Origin: Alviniconcha marisindica
Lineage: Eukaryota; Mollusca; Gastropoda; Provannidae
Direction of reading: 5' to 3'
Length of the DNA stretch: 64,000 bases
Assembly: GCA_018857735.1 (NCBI GenBank)
Contig: JABMCL010001992.1
Coordinates: forward strand, 140,001-204,000
The translations under genes were made by a program, and so were the position numbers. This document shows, one piece after another, positions 25,428 through 36,862 of this stretch. Each line of letters starts with the position of its first letter. Position 1 is the stretch's first letter. The notes beneath the pieces are model-generated. The model saw nothing but the letters and a program-made list of their open reading frames with translations. It ran no database searches and had not been told where the DNA came from.

Positions 25428-26000
25428 TTCAACATGCTGTCCTTGTCTACACGGGGAATTAGAATCCTCCGTTCAACATGCAATCCTTATCTACACGCGG
25501 AATTAGAATCCTCCGTTCAACATGCAATCGTTGTCTACACGCGGAATTAGAATCCTCCGTTCAACATGCAATCCTTATCTACACGCGGAATTAGAATCCT
25601 CCGTTCAACATGCAATCCTTGTCTACACGCGGAATTAGAAACCTCCGTTCAACATGCAGTCCTTGTCTACACGCGGAATTAGAATCCTCCGTTCAACATG
25701 CAGTCCTTGTGTACACGCGGAATTAGAATCCTCCGTTCAACATGCAGTCCTTGTGTACACGGGGAATTAGAATCCTCCGTTCAACATGCAGTCCTTGTGT
25801 ACACGCGGAATTAGAATCCTCCGTTCAACATGCAGTCCTTGTGTACACGCGGAATTAGAATCCTCCGTTCAACATGCAGTCCTTGTCTACACGCGGAATT
25901 AGAATCCTCCGTTCAACATGCAGTCCTTGTGTACACGCGGAATTAGAATCCTCCATTCAACATGTAATCCTTGTCTACACGCGAAATTAGAATCATCCGT
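25428..26000 (+). repeat. 44-bp minisatellite, about 13 copies
   Basis: Units start TTCAACATGCAGTCCTTG and end TTAGAATCCTCCG, spaced 44 bp from 25428. The first about 30 bp is shared with the adjoining 55-bp array. Confidence 0.95.
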
Positions 26001-27050
26001 TCAACATGCAGTCATTGTCTACATGCGGAAACAGTATTCACTGGTCTACCTCCATTCAACATGCAATCATTGTCTACATGCGGAAACTGTATTCACTGGT
26101 CTACCTCCATTCAACATGCAATCATTGTCTACATGCGGAAACAGTATTCACTGGTCTACTTCCATTCAATATGCAATCATTGTCTACATACGGAAACTGT
26201 ATTCACTGGTCTACTTACATTCAACATGCAATCATTGTCTACATGCGGAAACTGTATTCACTGGTCTACCTCCATTCAACATGCAATCATTGTCTACATG
26301 CGGAAACAGTATTCACTGGTCTACCTCCATTCAACATGCAATCATTGTCTACATGCGGAAACTGTATTCACTGGTCTACCTCCATTCAACATGCAATCAT
26401 TGTCTACATGCGGAAACGGTATTCACTGGTCTACCTCCATTCAACATGCAATCATTGTCTACATGCGGAAACGGTATTCACTGGTCTACTTCCATTCAAT
26501 ATGCAATCATTGTCTACATGCGAAACAGTATTCACTGGTCTACCTCCATTCAACATGCAATCATTGTCTACATGCGGAAACAGTATTCACTGGTCTACCT
26601 CCATTCAACATGCAATCATTGTGTACATGCGGAAACAGTATTCACTGGTCTACCTCCATTCAACATGCAATCATTGTCTACATGCGGAAACTGTATTCAC
26701 TGGTCTACCTCCATTCAACATGCAATCATTGTCTACATGCGGAAACAGTATTCACTGGTCTACCTCCATTCAACATGCAATCATTGTCTACATGCGGAAA
26801 CTGTATTCACTGGTCTACCTCCATTCAACATGCAATCATTGTCTACATGCGGAAACAGTATTCACTGGTCTACTTCCATTCAATATGCAATCATTGTCTA
26901 CATGTGGAAACAGTATTCATTGGTCTACCTCCATTCAACATGCAATCATTGTCTACATGCGGAAACAGTATTCACTGGTCTACCTCCATTCAACATGCAA
27001 TCATTGTCTACATGCGGAAACAGTGTCCTCCATTCAACATGCAATCATTT
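26001..27050 (+). repeat. 55-bp minisatellite, about 19 copies
   Basis: Units start TTCAACATGCAATCATTG and end ACTGGTCTACCTCCA. They share their first 30 bp with the 44-bp family, but the second half is different. The unit has no stop in any plus frame and is not a multiple of three. All three plus frames are therefore open for about 390-410 codons, which is an artefact of the array rather than a gene. Confidence 0.95.
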
Positions 27051-27179
27051 TCACGCATACATACCAGAGCCCCCCACCCCCACCCCCCCTCTCTCTCTCT
27101 CCATCTCTCTCTCTTTGCCTGTTTCCTCTGAGCGATCGATGGTTGGATGTCCTTGACTCTGTTCCCCAGGTAATGACAT

Positions 27180-28143
27180 AATCTCCTCCACTCATCAGAT
27201 CTTCCGAGAATCGTGCCATTTGTGGTGCTTGTTTTGCCCGACAGTCCGAGCTCTGCCCGGTCATCTCCCTTGACTCCATCGTTGCGTCATTACGCCCCTC
27301 CGCTCCATGGATGACTGAGGAGATCAAAATGGCAAATTGTAATCTGCATAGGGCAGAAAGACGTTGGCGTTTTAGCGGCCTGTTTACAGACAAACTTTTA
27401 CTGAGCAAAGAAACTTGAAATAACTTCAGCTAAGCGAAAATATTGCATTGAGAAATTGTCAGCGCAACACAAGCAAGCAGCTGTATGGACTTAATTCGCG
27501 AGTTACTTGGAAACATCAAATGTTCTATTTTTCCCAGTGACGTTCCTCAATGTAAACTTTCTGACCGTTTCTGTTCTTTCTTTGAGTAAAGGATTGTATC
27601 TATTCGCAGTGAACTTAATTCACAACCTGCTGATGACACTCCCACACCTCATTCTTTTGTTGGCAGTAAACTTTGTGCCTTTGAGCCAGTGTCGTAAGAG
27701 TTGGTTCGCAAACTGATATGAGATTCTGTGCCACCCCCCCCCCCCCCCCCCCCCCCCCCACCCCCACTCCCCATACCCCCAAACAAAACAACAACAAAAA
27801 TCTGTTCTCGATCTCATCCAGACCGCTTTGTTGAAAACCTATTTAGATGCCTTTGATTTGCAGAATTGTGAACGGATCACTGATATCTGGGTCTGTTCCT
27901 CTGCAGTTCAAGGAGGCAGTCGTGACCCACCTTCTGAAGAAGAAAATAAAGGCCTTGATGCAAACAGTTCGGAGAAAAAATCTAACAAAAAAACTGCAGA
28001 CCCGTTTCACGATTGCATTTTTTTCAGCAAAACACCCAAAACCGCTCCGAACGTCTCGACTAGGTTGTGCTACATCATTTTCACAACCATTTGTTGATCA
28101 GCAACAATATCTGTGGTAACTTCCCGTCTGCTTACTGTGCACG
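27180..28143 (+). mobile_element. LINE, linker and N-terminal RT (left part)
   Basis: Frames encode the linker 'APWMTEEIKMANCNLHRAER' followed by 'RWRFSGLF'. Next come 'LQFKEAVVTHLLKKK' and a shifted 'FHNHLLISNNICGNFPSAYC'. These are the standard endonuclease-RT linker and RT fingers of CR1-like LINEs. A 26-base poly-C (27734-27759) interrupts it. The last codons before the array read 'ARHSTETALLAV'. The right half of the same element resumes at 29475. Confidence 0.85.
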
Positions 28144-29474
28144 TCACAGTACGGAGACAGCCCTCCTAGCTGTCACAGTACGGAGACAGCCCTCTTAGCT
28201 ATCACAGTACGGGGACAGCCCTCCTAGATGTCACAGTACGGAGACAGCCCTCCTAGCTGTCACGGTACGGAGACAGCCCTCCTAACTGTCACGGTACGAA
28301 GACAGCCCTCCTAGCTGTCACAGTACGGAGACAGCCCTCCTAGCTGTCACGGTACGAAGACAGCCCTCCTAGCTGTCACGGTACGAAGACAGCCCTCCTA
28401 GCTGTCACGGTACGAAGACAGCCCTCCTAGCTGTCACAGTACGAAGACAGCCCTCCTAGCTGTCATGGTATTGAGACAGCCCTCCTAGCTGTCACAGTAT
28501 GGAGACAGCCCTCCTAGCTGTCACGGTAGGAAGACAGCCCTCCTAACTGTCATAGTATGGAGACAGCCCTCCTAGCTGTCTCAGTACGGAGACAGCCCTC
28601 CTAGCTGTCACGGTACGGAGACAGCCCTCCTAGCTGTCACGGTACGAAGACAGCCCTCCTAGCTGTCACAGTACGGAGACAGCCCTCCTAGCTGTCACGG
28701 TACGAAGACAGCCCTCCTAGCTGTCACGGTACGAAGACAGCCCTCCTAGCTGTCACAGTATGGAGACAGCCCTCCTAGCTGTCACGGTACGAAGACAGCC
28801 CTCCTAGCTGTCACAGTACGAAGACAGCCCTCCTAGCTGTCATGGTATTGAGACAGCCCTCCTAGCTGTCACAGTATGGAGACAGCCCTCCTAGCTGTCA
28901 CGGTAGGAAGACAGCCCTCCTAACTGTCATAGTATGGAGACAGCCCTCCTAGCTGTCTCAGTACGGAGACAGCCCTCCTAACTGTCACAGTATGGAGACA
29001 GCCCTCCTAGTTGTCACAGTACGGAGACAGCCCTCCTAGCTGTCACAGTACGGAGACAGCCTAGCTGTCACAGTACGGAGACAGCCCTCCTAGTTGTCAC
29101 AGTACGGAGACAGCCCTCCTAGCTGTCACGGTACGAAGACAGCCCTCCTAACTGTCACAGTATGGAGACAGCCCTCCTAGTTGTCACAGTACGGAGACAG
29201 CCCTCCTAGCTGTCACAGTACGGAGACAGCCTAGCTGTCACAGTACGGAGACAGCCCTCCTAGTTGTCACAGTACGGAGACAGCCCTCCTAGCTGACACA
29301 GTACGGAGACAGCCCTCCTAGCTGTCACGGTACGAAGACAACCCTCCGAACTGTTACAGTATGGAGACAGCCCTCCTAGCTGTCATGGTATTGAGACAGC
29401 CCTCATTGCTGTCATGATATTGAGACAGCCCTCATTGCTGTCATGTTATTGAGACAGCCCTCACTGCTGTCACA
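28144..29474 (+). repeat. 29-bp minisatellite inside a LINE RT, about 46 copies
   Basis: The unit is CACAGTACGGAGACAGCCCTCCTAGCTGT with single-base variants. It is the LINE's own codons for His-Ser-Thr-Glu-Thr-Ala-Leu-Leu-Ala-Val, the conserved RT block that precedes the first catalytic Asp motif. LINE codons run into the array on the left and out of it on the right. A 13-unit block (377 bp) is repeated, and so is a 170-bp block with a 25-bp short unit. The last four units are the most diverged. Confidence 0.95.
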
Positions 29475-29945
29475 ATGTGCCTTCTCGGTAGGGCTGTGAA
29501 GGTCAGGTGTCCGTTTGACCTTAATTGATTTGCCAGCTGCGTTCGATACGTTGGATCATGGCATTCTGCTTGCACGGTTGCGTGAAATGTTCGGAATATC
29601 TGGCAGGGCTCTCGAGTGGTTTTCGTCGTGCCTGACAGAGTTCAGTCTGTATGAGTCAATGGTCGGGTCTCTTCACAAAAGAAGCAATACTACGGGGTTC
29701 CTCAGCGTTCAGACTTGGTCCCAGTACTCTTTACGCTGTACATTCATTCGCTGTCTGAAGGGGACTTTTGTCAGCTTGTGTGTGAGGGTGAGGTATGTAA
29801 TGCCTTATTATATTAGGTTGTTTGTTGTTGTCACATTTCATGCGTAGCGCTTTGAGCGTCACACATGTATCACAGAGGGATTGGGAGAATTAGAAGTGCA
29901 TTAATTATTATCATATATGACCTTAGTGTCACTTCCTTGTGTGTG

Positions 29946-30033
<88 letters not shown>

Positions 30034-30190
30034 CGTCTTTTGCATAATTATGCTTGAACACTTGTCAATATATACATATTTATTTTTTGGATAACATTTT
30101 CCATCTCGATGTACATTATGTGTTTATGCTTGTTCAGCGCTTTGAGCCGCAGGGTAGGCGCTCTACAAATTTCCATTATTATTATTAAGA
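29475..30190 (+). mobile_element. LINE, RT palm remnant and 3' end (right part)
   Basis: Right after the array, codons resume with 'VTMCLL', a shifted 'GCEGQVSV' and then 'LTLIDLPAAFDTLDHGILLA', the palm motif with the first catalytic Asp. 'FGISGRALEWFSSCL' and a shifted 'GVPQRSDLVPVLFTLYIHSL' follow. The catalytic YADD region and thumb are deleted. A 3' region with a GT tract follows, ending 'AGCGCTTTGAGCCGCAGG' and 'GCGCTCTACAAATTTCC' plus ATT repeats, a familiar LINE terminus. Confidence 0.85.
29938..30036 (+). repeat. (GT)n tract in the LINE 3' region
   Basis: Nearly pure GT with a few GC steps. Confidence 0.95.
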
Positions 30191-30379
30191 GCAACAGAAA
30201 GCTTGTGTTTTGAATGCGTCACCCATTGGGAAACTTGATGACAAATGTGGCAAACTGGCAACTTCCTAGTTCTCTACTGCAGTTTGGACATTGCTACGTT
30301 CTCTACTGCAAAACTGTCAATTCCTTAACAAGCACGCACAAAGCACAAAGTGTCGGATGTGGGGAAGGGAACAGGAATA

Positions 30380-30512
30380 CCCACGCACGCACGGACGTAC
30401 GCACGCACGCACGCACACACACACACACATACACTGGTGCGTTCGCGCACGCGCACGCACGCACGCATGCACGCACTTATACACGCAGATGCATACTCTC
30501 TCTCTCTCTCTG
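30380..30512 (+). repeat. CGCA, CA and CT simple repeats
   Basis: GCAC and GCAT tetranucleotides, CA and a short CT tract in succession. Confidence 0.9.
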
Positions 30513-30859
30513 AATTGTTTGTGACTGTGATGGCCCGATTGCACATTGGCCATTCTTTTATTACTCATTCCTTTTTATTGAAGGGTGAGAAACCGCCAAT
30601 GTTCATCGGATGTGATCAATATTTTTAACCATAGAACATATTTTACTTACTTGTTCGGATTTTATTGAAATGAAAGAGAGCCACTTTACAGCTCAATCAC
30701 TGCGTATGTTGTTTCAGGATATTTCGCCTGATAAGATTTTTAACTTTTTGAAAGAAATTAATATTTTTATTTATGTTTGTGTTATTCACATTTTAAGCAT
30801 GGTTTTAAAACTGTATATAGACCCGTTTTAAGACGTACACACTATTACAAATTAAATAT

Positions 30860-30935
30860 ATAATATCAGATGTGTATCGGCCTGATATAACCGTACCGGT
30901 TGACTGGGCGTAAAACATCAACTTACTTACTTACT
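30860..30935 (+). mobile_element. SINE 3' tail remnant
   Basis: 'GGTTGACTGGGCGTAAAACA' followed by a CTTA repeat looks like the 3' end of a molluscan SINE. No tRNA-like head is visible upstream. Confidence 0.45.
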
Positions 30936-31682
30936 CTCTCTGAAAACTAGTATATAATAGTCATTACTAACGTATGGCTGATCGCATAAACAGAGTGTGT
31001 TTGTAGTGTCTTTACTCTGAGTGAGTAAAACAGTCGAAGCGAGAGGGGACTGAAGTATGGAATAAACAGGACGCGACCTCTTTCTGAAGACACATTTTGC
31101 TGTACGTGTATCGTTCCTGCTAATGTCACTGAAGAAGTAATGCTGCTCGATCCAGTCGATCAAAAAGACAGAAAGAAAAAAGACAACGGCAACAACAACA
31201 ACAACAACAACAACAACAAAGGAAAACAAAAAGCTTGCTCGAGCCTAGACAAATGAATGAAATGCGTCTTCACTTTCTTTTAGCGGGCCGTCAGACAGAC
31301 TGTATTATCTTGGTGCAGAATATCTTTGGTACAGCGGCGTGTGCACCCCGCACTGTCACTGCTGCCGGTTTCCTAACACTTCGACCGCAATGGCTGGTTG
31401 CAGCGTCCAAACGCTCTTATCGCTTCGTGCATGCGCTGAAAGAGAAGTTGAAGCCAGCTCTCATACAGTGGCCAAGAAATAGGATTGATTTTTATTCCCA
31501 CCATTCCCCACCCCTTCCGACTCCAGCCTCCCCCACTTGCCCAGCTATATCCACCTCTGTCTTCTTGCGCTCAGTGCCAGCTTAGTCCTGGGGCTGGACC
31601 GAGTCGTGCGTTCCTCAGTAGTCAGCAGGCTGCGATTTGCCTCCTGTGGCCACGTGTCGGCTGCAGGGACCGATGAGTGGCC
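30936..31682. other. Unassigned DNA with a CAA tract
   Basis: CAA repeats at 31190-31219. The rest contains no recognised exon or element. Confidence 0.5.
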
Positions 31683-32100
31683 AGCGTGGCCTGCAATGGC
31701 CGATGTGTGGGGCCGATGTGTCGGATGCCGATGGCCAATATTTGTTGGGCCGATGTGTGGGGCCGATGTGTCGGATGCCGATGGCCGATGTGTGGGGCCG
31801 ATGTGTCGAATGCCGATGGCCGATGTGTGGGGCCAATGTGTCGGATGCCGATGGCCGATGTGTGGCCTGCACGGGCCGATGAGTAGCCTATGTTTGGCCT
31901 GCCGGGGCCAATGAGTGACCAGTGTGGCCTGCCGGGGCCAATGAGTGGCCAGTGTGGCCTGCCCGAGCCAATGTGTGGCCAGTGTGGCCTGTCGGGGCCA
32001 ATGAGTGGCCAGTGTGGCCTGCCGGGGCCTATGAGAGGCCAGCGTTGCCTGCCGGGGCCGATGAGTGGCCAGTACGGCATACTGGGACCGATGAGTGCCC
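31683..32100 (+). repeat. Composite 35-bp and 30-bp minisatellite
   Basis: The left part (to about 31872) has 35-bp units built on GGCCGATGTGTGGGG and GTGTCGGATGCCGAT. The right part has 30-bp units GTGTGGCCTGCCGGGGCCAA with TGAGTGGCCA. GGCC and GATG/AATG cores are common to both. Open frames on both strands (up to 212 codons) follow the array. Confidence 0.95.
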
Positions 32101-32192
32101 AAGGTTATCTGCTTCACGGAGAATGGTGCCCATATTGAAGTTACTGCATCCAGTGCAGACGTACTTTGCCCGCTTTCTGTCATGGTCTAGGT

Positions 32193-32193
<1 letters not shown>

Positions 32194-32242
<49 letters not shown>

Positions 32243-32273
32243 TGTGTGTGTGTGCGCGCGCACGCGCGCACGC

Positions 32274-32321
<48 letters not shown>
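32194..32321 (+). repeat. GT, GC and GT compound microsatellite
   Basis: GT tracts flank a GC-alternating segment at about 32254-32275. Confidence 0.97.
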
Positions 32322-32322
<1 letters not shown>

Positions 32323-32579
32323 CTGAAACTGTTGATCGTCTTCGACGAAACAGTACATGCCAGTGGATCATTATCGGACAGGATCATTACTGTGAAAAAA
32401 GCACTGAATTACTCCTATCAGCGTATTAGCCGAAGACAAAAAAGCATGACAGTGTTAGTTTTTGTGTTTAAAAAAACGTCTCCTTAAGTATGATATCAAG
32501 TTAAGACCACAGCCTGGGTTCGCATGTTTCTTTATTTCTATCTGAACCGCCTCAACCTTTGAAACGAAACTGATTAAGG

Positions 32580-32611
32580 TGCTAGACAAGATCCAAACAC
32601 AAAAGGTTAAA

Positions 32612-32690
<79 letters not shown>

Positions 32691-32780
32691 CTATTTATTA
32701 GGACAACTCAACCTGCAAATTATCAAGCTACAAAACGACACTGTAACAACAGATAAACGGTGAAAAAAGGTGAAAAGTGA
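32580..32780 (-). mobile_element. Penelope-like element tail with a CA tract insertion
   Basis: The minus strand ends 'TTAACCTTTTGTGTTTGGAT', as at 43606 and 36500-36556. 'CCTAATAAATAG', 'ATTTGCAGGTTG' and 'GTGTCGTTTTGTAGC' match the longer copy at 43606-43760. A CA tract (32616-32689) splits it. The hammerhead-like hairpin present in the other copy is missing here. Confidence 0.6.
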
Positions 32781-32857
32781 ATTTGAAAGCTAAACCGCAT
32801 CTGTTTTTGGTTGATTTTTCTTTTTTTCTTCTTTTTTTAATGTTGATGCTGACGGAC

Positions 32858-32860
<3 letters not shown>

Positions 32861-32930
<70 letters not shown>

Positions 32931-33060
32931 AAGATGTGTATTTGCCAATGACATTTAAATGTACACAGGAATTTGTCTTGGTGACGTTTTATTCATACAG
33001 TGCATTAACAAATAGACAAAATATTACAATTAGCCATGTATAATAGGTACAAATACAAAT
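32861..33060 (+). repeat. (GA)n with a dispersed flank shared with 4008
   Basis: GA tract at 32861-32926, then a block containing ATTTAAATGTACACAGGAAT and GTGACGTTTTATTC. The reverse complement of this block occurs at 4010-4065, also beside a GA/CT tract. Confidence 0.75.
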
Positions 33061-33700
33061 CAGTAACGTTTTATTAACAATGTTCACACACACACACGCA
33101 CACACACACACGCACACACACGACATGGCATAACGTTTTGCAGTTCGCACAGGCGGGTGCGAGTAACCTTCACATCAGACTTACGAACCATGCACATAAA
33201 AACAAGCCACCCCCAAGTCACAGCCAATCACATTATGGAGCATCACAAAAAGCCAGCTCCGATTAAAATGGAACAGATATGACTAGTAGAATGAACCTTG
33301 GAAAATATATAATAATAACACACTCTAGAACTCAAAATGAATCAGTTGCAACCGTTGCTGGATAAAATCTGTAACCGTGCTTATTGTGTACTGCCCACAC
33401 CCTTTCCCCAACACTTACTGTTGCAACTATTAACATGCTATTATTAATAATTCCTATAAAATTGTAACGAACTTTAAAAGAAACCAGTAAAGACTAGTAT
33501 TAAATAACTGCCTTCAAGATGTATTATTATATTGCAAACACGCAAACACTTCCCTACCCACATCCACACACAGGCGCGCATACCCGTACTACTTCGACTA
33601 AAGGGAAACAGTTCAGATTGATATAATATTAAATAACATGTTTCCGTGTCGTACCGACAGACGCACGCATGAACACACAGACACCCACATGCGCACGCGC
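33061..33700. other. Unassigned AT-rich DNA
   Basis: Imperfect CA repeats at 33085-33121. No coding or element signal otherwise. Confidence 0.5.
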
Positions 33701-33705
33701 GCACG

Positions 33706-35520
<1,815 letters not shown>

Positions 35521-35527
35521 GGGCTAT

Positions 35528-35785
35528 CTAGCGGCGACTCAAGCCCGGTGCACGATCCCCGCTCGGGGAGGGGAGTTCTAAAATCTGTCGCCTGAACCAC
35601 TCGGCCACCGGACCACACGGCAATTTATAGGAAATATCAACCTGTATGTGTTTTTGCCGTGTACGGGGCTCAATCCCGGGTCCCCCCAGGTTGTGGAATT
35701 TCTGGATTCCAAATTCGGAGGTCTCAAATCTGAACCACTCGGCCTCCGGACCACACAGACATTGATCGTGTGATACATTATGGCA
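35528..35785 (-). mobile_element. Two tandem tRNA-like SINE heads inside a LINE
   Basis: The minus strand has two copies of GTGGTCCGGTGGCCGAGTGG or a close variant (A box GGCCGAGTGG). B-box-like GGGATTGAGCCCC and GGGCTTGAGTCGCC follow. Each copy has a long arm between the boxes. They interrupt the LINE reading at 35786 after codons for 'NINTLCHNVSHDQCLC'. A serine-type tRNA ancestry is plausible because of the extended arm. Confidence 0.6.
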
Positions 35786-36360
35786 GAGAGTGTTTATATT
35801 GTACTGAATTCTTTGTGGCATTGGGAACCAGTGGAGAGATTGAAACAGAGGACCGATGTAGTCAGTTTTACGTGTTTTTCATGATGAGGTGAGCGCACAG
35901 TTCTGAATGCGCTTAAAACTATGAGCAGAGGAAGCAGGCAGACCAGAAAGGAGAGAACTGTAGGAGTCGAGCCGTGACAGAATGAGTGAGGTGACCGGTT
36001 TCACTGACCTCGGTGGAAAGATACTTCCGGACAGAACTAATTCGGCGAAGCTGGTAGTAGCAGGATTTGGAGGTTTGACTAATGAAGTTTTCTAAGGATA
36101 TTGACAGAGTCAGGGAGTGGGACTGTGATAGCGTCACATTGAAGCGTGTTTGCGGAAATGGAGGATATTTTTTGTCTTGTTCTGACGAGCATCGTTTCTA
36201 TCTTTTTCACATTTCCGTTGAAGTTTGTTTTGTGCCATCCAATCTTTAATGTCTAGATAACTGTCGGATGTGGTTTTCAGAAGAATGTCGATGTTTTCTG
36301 GTAAGGCATTGCTGTGTAGGCGAGAGTCGTCGGCTTTAAAGTAGTGATTCAAGCTGTGAC
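35786..36360 (-). mobile_element. LINE relic, post-catalytic RT
   Basis: Minus frames give 'HYFKADDSRLHSNALPENI', 'KTTSDSYLDIKDWMAQNKLQ', 'SCYYQLRRISSVRKYL', 'RLDSYSSLLSGLPASSAHS' and 'LFQSLHWFPMPQRIQ'. The catalytic box reads KADD (36326-36337) where Y or F is expected in front of ADD. Both Asp are kept. Several frameshifts occur. The 5' edge abuts a Penelope-like tail at 36361 and the 3' side is cut by the tRNA-like SINE. Confidence 0.85.
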
Positions 36361-36560
36361 GATGCAAACACACAAAAGGTTAAAAAGAACCCTGGTTTAA
36401 TAGGGCAACACATATAAGGAGGTCGCGTTGTGTTTTGTGTTGCGTTGTTCTATTACAATAAGCGTTCTTTTGAACCTTTTATGTTGCGTTGTGTTTTGTG
36501 TTGTCCTGTTACAATAAGCATTCTTTTTAATATTTTGTGTGTTTGGATCTTGCGTCAGAA
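36361..36560. mobile_element. Penelope-like tails in both orientations
   Basis: A minus-oriented tail (36361-36415, 'CACAAAAGGTTAAAAAGAAC') faces two plus-oriented tails. The plus tails end 'GCGTTCTTTTGAACCTTTTA' near 36482 and 'TTTTGTGTGTTTGGATC' near 36551. All match the ends at 32580 and 43606. The plus pair is a direct repeat of about 70 bp. The body of the element is absent. Confidence 0.55.
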
Positions 36561-36589
36561 TGTTAGCAGTCAATTGTTCAGGGTGTATG

Positions 36590-36862
36590 TTTGCTTTTTG
36601 TTTGTTTCTTGCCTTTTGATTTTTAGGAGGGGCTGTGTTTGTTTGCTTTTTGTTTGTTTCTTGCCTTTTGATGTTTTTGAGCGGCTGTGTTTGTTTGTTT
36701 CTTGCCTTTTGATGTTTGGGAGGAGCTGTGTTTGTTTGGTTTTTGTTTGTTTCTTACCTTTTGATGTTTTGGAGCGGCTGTGTTTGTTTGTTTCTTGCCT
36801 TTTGATGTTTGGGAGGGGCTTTGTTCGTTTGTTTCTTGCCTTTTGATGTTTTGGAGCGGCTG
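36590..36862 (+). repeat. 41-52 bp variable-length minisatellite, about six copies
   Basis: Units share GTTTGTTTCTTGCCTTTTGA followed by TGTTTTGGAGCGGCTG or TGTTTGGGAGGGGCTG. It adjoins the 3' end of the next LINE coding relic and its outer unit overlaps that open frame. Confidence 0.9.

Noticed and set aside
25918..27181. Three overlapping plus-strand ORFs of 386-412 codons
   Set aside because: They are the 55-bp minisatellite read in three frames; no signal peptide, domain or splice evidence.
28144..29474. CRISPR-like regular repeats
   Set aside because: Units are contiguous, with no spacers, and the context is eukaryotic. The same applies to the 20137, 25428 and 47495 arrays.
31545..32183. 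212-codon minus-strand ORF
   Set aside because: Follows the 35/30-bp composite array; open frame caused by GC-rich period without stops.
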